64,000 bases of DNA, from positions 1 to 64,000 of the forward strand of contig NZ_JBHOQV010000126.1 in NCBI RefSeq assembly GCF_042408735.1, read 5' to 3'. A program made the translations under genes and the position numbers. Origin of the DNA: Thermogemmatispora sp042408735 (GTDB taxonomy: Bacteria > Chloroflexota > Ktedonobacteria > Ktedonobacterales > Ktedonobacteraceae). How positions within the stretch are numbered: the first letter of the stretch is position 1; each line of letters starts with the position of its first letter. The notes beneath the pieces are model-generated. The model ran no database searches and was not told where the DNA came from. It worked only from the letters and a program-made list of their open reading frames with translations. Shown piece after piece: positions 16,595 to 24,647 of this stretch.

Positions 16595-18796
16595 TTACTG
16601 ATAAGACTCGCTGTCGGGAGCCTGCGGCGGCTGCGCGACCCACAGCGATGAAGAGGGCAGCGGAGTATTGGGACTGGATCCCAGCAGTCCCGTAGACGTG
16701 GGAGGCAAGGGAGTCACCGCCCCACCAGGAGGCAGGGAGGTCTGCTGTGGAAGAGGAAGCAGGCCAGGCTGAGACTGGCCAAGCGGGGCGCTGACGGGCC
16801 GCGTGCCTGAACCCAGCGGCGAGATCGACCCCGTTGTCGTCAAACTCCGCCGTTCGCTGGCGACCGTTGCCGCGGCGGCTGATTGCTCGCGTGAGACCTT
16901 GAAAGCATCGACAGAGATGCGCAGGTGTTCGACCAGGGAGGCCAGGCGCTGCATGTGATGGGTTGCCTCACCCAGCCGCGCCTTATTGGTCTGGGTCAAC
17001 TCGGCAACATACTGCATAATCTGGACAGCCGCCGTAGCCAGTTCCATCTGTCTGGTCACCAGGCTCGTGATATCGGCGATGTCGCGGGCCTGGCGCTCAA
17101 CCGTAGCAAAAATGCCCTCCAGGGTGCGTTCAACATCCTGGGAGACCTTACTCTCGAGGGTTGTCTCGCGCTGAGTACGCTCCATTGAGGTCGCGGCCTC
17201 AGCAATATCCTCTTGAGCGCTGCGCACGATGCGAGCGATATTGTTGGCCTCCAGCTTGGCCTGCTCGGCGAGGCGGCGAATGCGCACGGCCACAGCCCCG
17301 AATTCCTTGCGTCCAGCCCCGACCATGGCGGCCTGGATAGCCGAGTCCAGGGCCAGGCGATGGGTCTGATAGGCCAGGCTGAAGATCACCTCCACGATAT
17401 CGTTGATCTCCTGTGAACGCTCGCCCAGGCTACGCACCCGCTGTGTTGTTGCCTGCACATGGGAATGGATATGGCCAAGGCGATTGATGGCGTCCCAGGT
17501 GGCCTGATGGCCACCGGTGGCGCTGCGCTGAGTGTCCTGGGCGATCCCTTCCAGAATCTGGGCGTGCTGAGCCACCTCCTGACTGGCCAGGGCCATCTGC
17601 TCCACCCCACTGGCCGCCTCATTGATCTGCTGAATCTGGAATTCGCCGATCTGGCCGAGGCGCGTCATCTGCTCGAGGGTCAGGCGAGTCGAGGTTTCCA
17701 CCTCGCGAGCCACCTGCTTGATGCGGATCACCAGGCCCTCCAGCTCGCTGATCATGTAATTAAAGGAAGAGGCAAGCACTCCCAGGACATCGCCCGTCAC
17801 ATCGGCGCGGATGCGCAGATCGCCCTCGCCCACCCCTTTCACCTCGCTGGCCAGATTACCGATGCGGGTCTGCAGCAGGTCGCGCTGTTGCTGGGTATTC
17901 TCCATCAGTTGGACGATGGTGTCGAGCATCGTATTCATCGAAGCCGCCACCCGTGCGATCTCATCGCGTCCGCTCAGCCTGGCTCGCGCCGTTGTATCGC
18001 CGGAGCTGATGCGACGAGTAAGCTGAATGAGCTGACGCAGCGGACGACTAATCGTCACATTGACAAGGTAGCCAATGGTGAAGACAAAGAGCATCGAGAT
18101 TGGAATGGCGATGATCGTCCCGATCAGCATGGGAACGGTCTGTGAAGGTCCAACGCGCACTACCTCGGTGTTGACTCGCTCGGCGATATCGACGATGCGC
18201 TGCCAGCTTGCCAGAAGCGGCGAATAGAGCTGATCGGCCTTTTGCAAGAGCTGAGCGGCCTGGGCCAGGGGCATGCGCCTGTCTAGACCGATCAGAAGGT
18301 CATCCTGGGCCGCCTTATACTGGGGCCACTGGTGCTCCAGGATAAGATCAAGCAGCTGCTGCTGCTCGCGGATGATCGTGGTGTGCGGGTCGTTTTCCAG
18401 GAGAATCCGCCGAATATCGGCCATCGCTGGAGCGGTTGCGAGCTGATACTGTTCCTGATAGGCCACACTGTCAACGTCGAAGCTCCCTTCGATGTTGAGC
18501 ACTTGCAGAATAACGTCTTCTTCGGCGCGTGTAAGGGTCGCATCGCTGGTGCTATTGGTGGTAACGCTTGGCAGCAGAGCCACGAGCAGGGCGTGCATGC
18601 TCTGCAGACGCGCTAGCTCGGTGGTGGTGATCTTGATGGTCTGGTTACTGATCTGGACAGCTTGCCTTCCCGACTCCAGGGCGTGAAAGTAGATGCTGCT
18701 GAGGAAGATAATCGCGATAAAGGGGATGATGGTTGCCCAGGCGAAGGTGGCAAAGAGCCGTAGGGAAATCGGCGTATTACTGATCCATCTCGGCAT
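16595..18796 (-). CDS. Methyl-accepting chemotaxis-like receptor with HAMP domain and Pro-rich tail
   Basis: About 733 residues from the ATG at 18796. That ATG has AGGAGG eight bases upstream and is preferred over a GTG or ATG further out. TM1 is at ~14-35, the sensor at ~36-215, TM2 at ~218-240, and HAMP (PLRQLIQLTRRISSGD) follows. The coiled coil after it has a divergent tip, QTHRLALDSAIQAAMVGAGR, in place of the usual LALNAAIEAARAGE. The last ~80 residues are Pro/Ser/Gly-rich and unlike the coiled coil. It is homologous to the receptor at 12729-14672 and is the first gene of the receptor / binding-protein / receptor operon. Confidence 0.85.
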   Translation of the reverse strand: MPRWISNTPISLRLFATFAWATIIPFIAIIFLSSIYFHALESGRQAVQISNQTIKITTTELARLQSMHALLVALLPSVTTNSTSDATLTRAEEDVILQVLNIEGSFDVDSVAYQEQYQLATAPAMADIRRILLENDPHTTIIREQQQLLDLILEHQWPQYKAAQDDLLIGLDRRMPLAQAAQLLQKADQLYSPLLASWQRIVDIAERVNTEVVRVGPSQTVPMLIGTIIAIPISMLFVFTIGYLVNVTISRPLRQLIQLTRRISSGDTTARARLSGRDEIARVAASMNTMLDTIVQLMENTQQQRDLLQTRIGNLASEVKGVGEGDLRIRADVTGDVLGVLASSFNYMISELEGLVIRIKQVAREVETSTRLTLEQMTRLGQIGEFQIQQINEAASGVEQMALASQEVAQHAQILEGIAQDTQRSATGGHQATWDAINRLGHIHSHVQATTQRVRSLGERSQEINDIVEVIFSLAYQTHRLALDSAIQAAMVGAGRKEFGAVAVRIRRLAEQAKLEANNIARIVRSAQEDIAEAATSMERTQRETTLESKVSQDVERTLEGIFATVERQARDIADITSLVTRQMELATAAVQIMQYVAELTQTNKARLGEATHHMQRLASLVEHLRISVDAFKVSREQSAAAATVASERRSLTTTGSISPLGSGTRPVSAPLGQSQPGLLPLPQQTSLPPGGAVTPLPPTSTGLLGSSPNTPLPSSSLWVAQPPQAPDSESYQ

Positions 18797-18990
18797 CTTC
18801 CTGGCCTCCTCTCTTGCGCTCGGCTCCGTCGCGCCTCTCTCTGCTGATTGCTGCCTGGCTCGCAGGACCACGTGCGGTCATGACGTCAAACGTTGCCAGT
18901 GATGTTGAGCTAAGTATACAATATCAGTAGTCATGGAATTCCTAAATGGTCGATTACTCACCTGAATTTCTTATCGCCATTCTTCTCTCC

Positions 18991-19018
18991 ATTGTTACGG
19001 TACCGGTACCGTAACAAT
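18991..19018. promoter_or_regulatory. 28-bp perfect palindrome, candidate operator
   Basis: The left half is ATTGTTACGGTACC and the right half is its exact reverse complement, with a central CG and two internal GGTACC copies. A central CG in a perfect palindrome is typical of LacI-family operators. No T-run follows on either strand, so it does not look like a terminator. It lies about 195 bases upstream of the first receptor start and about 70 bases upstream of a TATACT (18918-18913, minus strand) that may be its -10 box. Confidence 0.55.
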
Positions 19019-19189
19019 ATCGGAAATCGATCTATAGTGCAAGCAACCAGACCCCACCCGCGATGAGCCTGGACCAGAGGCGCGCCGGCTGGCCTGGATC
19101 CAGGAAGCGAGCGAGGAGGCAGTGAGCAGATGGAGGGGGGAGGAAGTTGATGGGACAGGGGCGAGCGAGCGGGAGGGCTGGCGATGGCC

Positions 19190-20743
19190 TCAGCCGCGCG
19201 GAGGGAGGGAAGGTGAGCGCCAGGTGAGGAGAGCGCCCGGCAGGGGGGGCGGAAGGCTGCCGGCGCTGTGGGCGGTGGCGATCAGGAAAAGAAAGACAAA
19301 GACCAGCAGCAGGACGGCCAGGGCGATAGCTGTAAGGACAATCGCCGTGCGCAGGCTCAGGCCCGTCTCCGGTAAGGAGAGTTGCCACCCATGGGACGAA
19401 GCCGACTGAGGGGATGGAGGGGGAGTTAAGGAAGCAGGGGCCGACCTGTGCCGCTGGCGTGGTAGTCCGGGCTGACTGTGGCTCTCCCTGATGGCAGGGG
19501 TGGACGAAGCTGTCTGTACTCGTGCCGACGGCAGAATCAGGCGCTGAGGCTGCTCCTGGCCGGCCTGAGCTGAGCGGGGGGAGCCTGTCCAGCCGCAGCG
19601 GGGACAAACTGTCTGGGAAGGCGCCAGTGTCATCTGACAGACAGGGCAGGCAAAGCCAGGGGTACTGGTCCGGGCCTGCTGCAGATCCTCGTAGAGCTGG
19701 GGCAAGTCTGGCTGCGTCTTATGGGGGTCTGCGGGCCGTCCCCGTTGTCCGGGGGAGGCGGAAGGCTCCTGCCGTGGCGGCTGCAGCCTTTCCAGCACCT
19801 GTCTCAGCTCGGCCTTGAACTCGGCCACCGACTGATAGCGCTCGGCGGGCTTGAGGGCCATGGCACGCTGGATAATGGCATTGAGCTGTTGCAGAATCTC
19901 TGGCGGTAGCACCGCGAGCTGGGCCACGTGGCGGGGCATGCGCGAGCCGCGCGTGGGGCGAGCGGCCTCAAAGCGGAAGGCCTTGCCGGCCTTCTCCTCC
20001 GCCAGCAAGCGGGCGAGTAGTTCTTGAAGCGACGGCAGGCCCGAGTGGCCCTGTTGGAGGGCCTGGTTGCGGGCAGAGACGCTGGCCGGCTCCTGCATCG
20101 TCAAAGCGAAATAAAGCGTGCCGCCCAGGGCGTAGACATCGGAGCGGGGGTCGGTGCCGCTCCCGCCGGGGTACTGTTCGGGAGGAGCATAGCCGGGCGT
20201 GCCTTGATGGCGGGCGAAGAAAAGCGTGCGCGCCCCGTCGGCTACTGCCTTGGCATTGCCCAGGTCCACCAGATAGGCCGTCCCATCGGACGTAATGCGG
20301 ATATTGTCGGGCTTAATATCGCGATGGATCACTGGCGGCTGCTGACTATGGAGGAACTGAACGGCGTCGCAGACCGCCAGCAGCCAGCCCAGGATGACCG
20401 AGAGTGGGATGGCCTCATCGTGCTGGCGGGCCAGGCGCAGCTGCTCGGTCAGGTCGCGCCCCTCGATGTAACTCAGCACGACGTAGTAGCGTCCACGCTC
20501 GCTGAAGGCATCGATAAAGCTGGGCAGGTGGGGATGATGGAGACGGCTGAGGACCCGCGCCTCATGCTGGAGCTGTGCCTGGCCACTAGCACCGGTGACC
20601 AGATATTCTTTGACTGCACAAGGCTGGTTGGTGCGCAGGTCCACTGCCAGGTAGACATGGCCAAAGCCGCCGCTGCCCAGGGCTCGTTCGATGCGGTACT
20701 GGCCACGCATGATCGTCCCCGGCGGGATGGTTTCGATCATCAT
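19190..20743 (-). CDS. Ser/Thr protein kinase with zinc ribbon and C-terminal membrane anchor
   Basis: 517 residues. The kinase domain (~15-280) has GSGGFGHVYLA (P-loop), CAVKEYL (Lys), HEARVL (Glu) and HRDIKPDN (catalytic loop). The metal motif is DLG instead of DFG (LVDLGNAKA), and GTPGYAPPEQY is the activation end. All catalytic residues are present, so activity is expected. A zinc ribbon follows (CPVCQMTLAPSQTVCPRCGW, about 370-390), then a low-complexity linker and one membrane span (~468-490). A kinase facing the cytoplasm on a single C-terminal span is the likely layout. Substrates are unknown. The upstream receptor operon on the same strand lies beyond 390 bases of noncoding DNA. Confidence 0.88.
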   Translation of the reverse strand: MMIETIPPGTIMRGQYRIERALGSGGFGHVYLAVDLRTNQPCAVKEYLVTGASGQAQLQHEARVLSRLHHPHLPSFIDAFSERGRYYVVLSYIEGRDLTEQLRLARQHDEAIPLSVILGWLLAVCDAVQFLHSQQPPVIHRDIKPDNIRITSDGTAYLVDLGNAKAVADGARTLFFARHQGTPGYAPPEQYPGGSGTDPRSDVYALGGTLYFALTMQEPASVSARNQALQQGHSGLPSLQELLARLLAEEKAGKAFRFEAARPTRGSRMPRHVAQLAVLPPEILQQLNAIIQRAMALKPAERYQSVAEFKAELRQVLERLQPPRQEPSASPGQRGRPADPHKTQPDLPQLYEDLQQARTSTPGFACPVCQMTLAPSQTVCPRCGWTGSPRSAQAGQEQPQRLILPSARVQTASSTPAIRESHSQPGLPRQRHRSAPASLTPPPSPQSASSHGWQLSLPETGLSLRTAIVLTAIALAVLLLVFVFLFLIATAHSAGSLPPPLPGALLTWRSPSLPPRG

Positions 20744-21323
20744 AGATGCTCTCTCTTCCTCCAGTTATCGCTCGGCTAAGAATAGGGAGAGGCGGCGCCC
20801 CATAAGGCCCCGCTGCATTATAACATTCCCTCTGCGCCGCTGTCATGGCGACACGCTCCAATGGGCTAGCGCGCTGGCTGGGGGATAGACAGGCAAGGCA
20901 GGTAGGCAGGCAGGCTGATGAGCAGCCATTGCCAGCTATTGTTCGCTCAGCCTGCCAAGATGCCCCTGAGAAGAAACGCCCACGTTCCCCTTTTCTCACG
21001 CATCAAGTTTTCTCCGAGAGGACAGCACCTCCCGCCTCCCGCCGAGGCGTGGCACCGCCGGCCTGTTCCCTTCATGCCAGCTCATTTCCGCAGCCAGCCG
21101 GATCCTCCCTTCCAGGCAGCCCGACCTTTGTCAGCCATCTTCCGCGCATGGGAACGGATCAGGTAAGCATTGGCTGGTGATAGAAAGATTCTGACATGCT
21201 ATCCTAAAGTATATTCCCATTTTCCTGGCTGTCCCCGGTGTTCTCGATAGCCCCTCCTCGCTCGATGCGGGGTAGGGCGCCGGGCAAGCCTGATTGTTGA
21301 ACCTGTAGCGAGGAACAGGAGAG
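20744..21323. other. Divergent intergenic region
   Basis: About 580 bases between the kinase (minus) and the deacetylase-like gene (plus). It contains a run of GGCAGG-type repeats near 20890-20915. An AT-rich promoter-like patch lies near 21190-21220 (TATATT with a weak -35), correctly placed for the plus-strand gene. No ORF is supportable. Confidence 0.45.
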
Positions 21324-22469
21324 ATGTCGGCAGCGCACCTGACCAGCGGCCTGCTCTTTGATGAGCGCTTTCTGGCTCACGACGCTGGGGTCGAAACCAG
21401 CGTGCAGATGCGCGAGGGGAGCTTTGAGCTAGATCCTGAACCGCACCCCTCGGACCTGGCCATTATCAAGCGTACCTGGCAGTTTCTGGAGCGTTCTGGT
21501 CTGCTGGAGCGCATGCAGCGCCTGCACGCGCGGCCTGCTCATGAAGAAGAGCTGCTTGTCTACCATACGCGCTCCTATCTCGACGGCTTACGAGCGTATG
21601 CAGCAGGCGGCCCCCGGTTGGGGGATTGGGGCGAAGTTGACGAGGATACGTCGGTGAGTACCGGCTCGCTGGAAGCAGCCCTGTGGGCCGCCGGGGGGGC
21701 CTGCCGGGCAGTGGATGCGGTCATGCGCGGTGAGGTGCGCAACGTCTTTGCCCTCCTGCGGCCCCCTGGTCATCATGCAGAGCGGAACCGGGCTTTGGGC
21801 TACTGCATCTTCAATAATGCCGTGATTGCCGCCGAGCACGCCCGCCGTACCTATGGCCTGGAGCGCATCATGATCATCGATTGGGATGTTCATCACGGCA
21901 ATGGCACCCAGGATGCTTTCTACGCGGACCCGGGTGTGCTCTTTCTTTCCCTCCACCAGCGCAACTGGTATCCCCGCTGCTCGGGTGAACTGGAGCAGGT
22001 TGGCACGGGGGCTGGTCTTGGCTACACCGTCAATATCCCTCTGCCTGAAGGGACAGGGGACCGTGGCTATGCCGCGGCCTTTGAGCAGCTCGTGTTGCCC
22101 ATCGGTCTGCATTATCGTCCTCAGCTGATCCTCGTTTCAGCGGGACAGGATGCGAGCTGGCTTGATCCGCTGGCGCGTATGATGATGACGCGCAGAGGCT
22201 ATCGGCGCCTGACCGAGCTGGTCATCGCTCTGGCGGATGAGGTTTGCCAGGGTCGCCTGGTTGTTCTCAACGAGGGAGGGTACAGTCGCGCCTACGTGCC
22301 CTACTGCGTCGCTGCCATTGTTGAGGCCCTGCTCGGACTTGATCTTGGCATTGTCGATCTTTATGCTGGGGCCTGGGAGCTAGAGCGCAGCGCCACAATC
22401 TTTACGCGCGCTACGCGCCGCGCTGTGGAGCAGGCTCGTCGCTGGCACCGTCAATGGTGGCCTCTTTGA
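21324..22469 (+). CDS. Histone deacetylase / acetylpolyamine amidohydrolase family protein
   Basis: 381 residues covering a whole arginase/deacetylase fold. Signatures are RPPGHHAE (charge-relay His pair), DWDVHHGNGTQDAFY (Zn-binding Asp and His), VNIPLPEGTGD, and SAGQDASWLDPLARM. The last holds the second Zn-binding Asp; GxDA is the usual form, and Ser after it replaces the common His. Bacterial members remove acetyl groups from small molecules such as polyamines or from protein lysines, so the substrate is open. GAGGAACAGGAGAG precedes the ATG. The following EamA-family transporter gene is 113 bases away in the same direction and could share the transcript. Confidence 0.88.
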   Translation: MSAAHLTSGLLFDERFLAHDAGVETSVQMREGSFELDPEPHPSDLAIIKRTWQFLERSGLLERMQRLHARPAHEEELLVYHTRSYLDGLRAYAAGGPRLGDWGEVDEDTSVSTGSLEAALWAAGGACRAVDAVMRGEVRNVFALLRPPGHHAERNRALGYCIFNNAVIAAEHARRTYGLERIMIIDWDVHHGNGTQDAFYADPGVLFLSLHQRNWYPRCSGELEQVGTGAGLGYTVNIPLPEGTGDRGYAAAFEQLVLPIGLHYRPQLILVSAGQDASWLDPLARMMMTRRGYRRLTELVIALADEVCQGRLVVLNEGGYSRAYVPYCVAAIVEALLGLDLGIVDLYAGAWELERSATIFTRATRRAVEQARRWHRQWWPL

Positions 22470-22582
22470 GGGAAGGAGGCCGCCTGCTGTGAAGGAGAAT
22501 CAGGGCGGGCAGAGCCGCCGGAGCGCCGGACGATGTGGCTGCAACGTTGCTGGCCCAGAGAGAAAGAAAGGATACCTGAGCA

Positions 22583-23593
22583 GTGGACAAGCAGGGTGAG
22601 GGACGTGGGCGTCTGCGAGGCTATTTGCTCGTGGTACTGGCCTCGCTCCTCTTTGGTCTCAATGGAAACCTTGCGCGCAAGCTCTTCGATGAACGCGCGC
22701 TGACGCCGCTGACGCTGGTAGAGTGCCGCATGCTGATCGGCGGGGCTTGCCTGCTGGTTTTACTGGGGGTCGTTCAGCGGGGGAAGGTTCTGCCGCCGCG
22801 CCGGAGCTGGGGCTGGCTGCTGGCCCTGGGTCTGGCAATGGCGGCGGTGACCTACAGCTATTTTATGGCCATCAGCCGCCTGCCGGTGGCCATTGCCCTG
22901 GTCATCCAGTTCAGCACGCCGGCCTGGCTGGTACTGGCAGAGGCGATCTGGCGCCGTCGCTGGCCGCCCCTGCCGGTGCTTGGGGCCTTGCTGCTGGCAG
23001 GCAGCGGCCTGATCCTGGTAACGGAGGTCTGGCAGCAGCGGTTTCTGCGCCTGGATGGGATTGGGCTGCTCTATGCCTTGCTCTCGATCCTCTCCTTTGC
23101 CGCCTACCTGCTGCTGGGACGGCGGGTTGGACGCGATCTGTCAGCCTTGAGCGCTACAACCTGGGGGGCCCTGGTGGCGGCGCTTTTCTGGCTGCTCGTG
23201 CAGCCACCCTGGAGTCTGTCACCTGCCAGCCTGCGGCCAGAACTTTGGCCAGCGCTGGCGGCGGTTGGGATCCTGGGCATGGCTCTGCCGTTCCTGTGTG
23301 AGCTAGCCGCCCTGCGCTACCTGGATGCGGGCCGCGTCGGTATCGTAGCCATGCTAGAACTTGTAGCGGGGAGCGGCATCGCTTACTTCTGGCTGGGGGA
23401 AGCTCTGGCTGCCGATCAGCTGCTCGGAGGAGCGCTTGTCATGCTCGGCGTGGGCCTGCTCCATTATGAGGAGCTCAGGCGCCGAGCAAATGGGCCGCTC
23501 CCGCCAGCAGAGGTCTCATCGGTCGGTCCGGATCCGGAAGGGGCGGCCAGTGGCCGGCCAGGTCAAGAAGAGTTCCCGCGCCAGCCGACCTAG
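22583..23593 (+). CDS. EamA/DMT-family transporter
   Basis: 336 residues from a GTG start with AAGGA about 10 bases upstream. About ten hydrophobic spans form two EamA halves; the first begins GYLLVVLASLLFGLNGNLARK. The pattern ARKLFDERALTPLTLVECRM and later PVAIALVIQFSTPAWLVLAE is typical of drug/metabolite transporters. A hydrophilic C-terminal tail of about 35 residues follows. Members of this family export or import amino acids and metabolites, and the substrate is not predictable. It ends 106 bases before the convergent LOG gene. Confidence 0.85.
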   Translation: MDKQGEGRGRLRGYLLVVLASLLFGLNGNLARKLFDERALTPLTLVECRMLIGGACLLVLLGVVQRGKVLPPRRSWGWLLALGLAMAAVTYSYFMAISRLPVAIALVIQFSTPAWLVLAEAIWRRRWPPLPVLGALLLAGSGLILVTEVWQQRFLRLDGIGLLYALLSILSFAAYLLLGRRVGRDLSALSATTWGALVAALFWLLVQPPWSLSPASLRPELWPALAAVGILGMALPFLCELAALRYLDAGRVGIVAMLELVAGSGIAYFWLGEALAADQLLGGALVMLGVGLLHYEELRRRANGPLPPAEVSSVGPDPEGAASGRPGQEEFPRQPT

Positions 23594-23699
23594 GCTCAAA
23601 GGAAGAGGGCGGAGGCGGGCCAGGCGGGATCAGGACCGGGGTCGGCAGCCTGCGAAGAACCAGGTTCGGCTGGCTGGGAGCGAGCCGCGTCCAGGCGGC

Positions 23700-24611
23700 T
23701 TAGCGGATCGATTTCTCGCGATTGGGGTCCTCGCGCTCCCGGCGATAGGTCTCATAGGCTTCTCGCACCAGCCGGCAAATCTCGTGGGGATCGTCGGAGA
23801 GGCGCAGCAGCTCGGCGTCGCCCGGGGAAATCTTGCCCTCGGCCAGCATGGTCTCGTGCAGCCAGTGCAGCAAGCCACCCCAGTAGCGAGAATCGTAGAG
23901 GATCACGGGGAAATGGCTGACCTTGCGTGTCTGGATCAGGGTCAGAGCCTCAAACAGCTCGTCCATGGTCCCGAAGCCGCCGGGGAAAATCACGAAGGCG
24001 TTGGAGTATTTGACAAACATGGTCTTGCGAACCATGAAGTAGCGGAAGTCGATCGAGATATCCAGGTAGGGATTGGAGGCTTGCTCGAAAGGCAGCTCGA
24101 TGTTGCAGCCGATAGAGAGATTTCCCCCCTCCTGGGCCCCCTTATTGGCAGCCTCCATGATACCAGGTCCGCCCCCGGTGATAATCGCAAAGCCGGCCTG
24201 GGCCAGCAGGCGGGCAGTTTCCACGGCGGCGGCGTAGGCGGGGTCGTCGGGCCGCGTGCGGGCCGAACCGAAGATGGCCACCGCTGGCGGGATATGGGCC
24301 AGGGCATCGAAGCCGTTGACGAACTCGCTCATGATGCGAAAGACGCGCCAGGGGTCAGTAATCGTAAAGTCGAAATGGAGGGCGCGCTCCAGGGCATGCT
24401 CATCGGCCTGAATCTGCTCGCTTGGAGGCGGCTCCGACGGACTCACCAGCGGGCGCGTCGGGCGCGTCAGCAGGCGTTCATCCTCGGTCATAGGGCGGCG
24501 CTTGCTCTGGAAGGAGCGGAAGCGCTCTGCCGCCTTGCGGCCGCGGTGGTTAAACTGATTGCCTTTTGGCGACTGATGCTGCGAGGGTGGATGATTATGA
24601 TTGCGACTCAT
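23700..24611 (-). CDS. LOG family protein (Rossmann-fold, lysine-decarboxylase-like)
   Basis: 303 residues. After a basic N-terminus of about 100 residues, the LOG fold shows VAIFGSART, TGGGPGIMEAANKGAQEGG and PGGFGTMDELFEALTLIQ. The PGGxGTxxE motif binds nucleotide and is the hallmark of cytokinin riboside 5'-monophosphate phosphoribohydrolases (LOG). In bacteria many members hydrolyse AMP or related nucleotides. The long N-terminal extension is a feature of the larger LOG subgroup. It precedes glgB on the same strand order but is read after it (glgB upstream, 36-base gap), so the two probably share a transcript. Confidence 0.85.
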   Translation of the reverse strand: MSRNHNHPPSQHQSPKGNQFNHRGRKAAERFRSFQSKRRPMTEDERLLTRPTRPLVSPSEPPPSEQIQADEHALERALHFDFTITDPWRVFRIMSEFVNGFDALAHIPPAVAIFGSARTRPDDPAYAAAVETARLLAQAGFAIITGGGPGIMEAANKGAQEGGNLSIGCNIELPFEQASNPYLDISIDFRYFMVRKTMFVKYSNAFVIFPGGFGTMDELFEALTLIQTRKVSHFPVILYDSRYWGGLLHWLHETMLAEGKISPGDAELLRLSDDPHEICRLVREAYETYRREREDPNREKSIR

Positions 24612-24647
24612 CGTCCTTCTTCCTCACGAATAGTGCGGTCCATCTGC

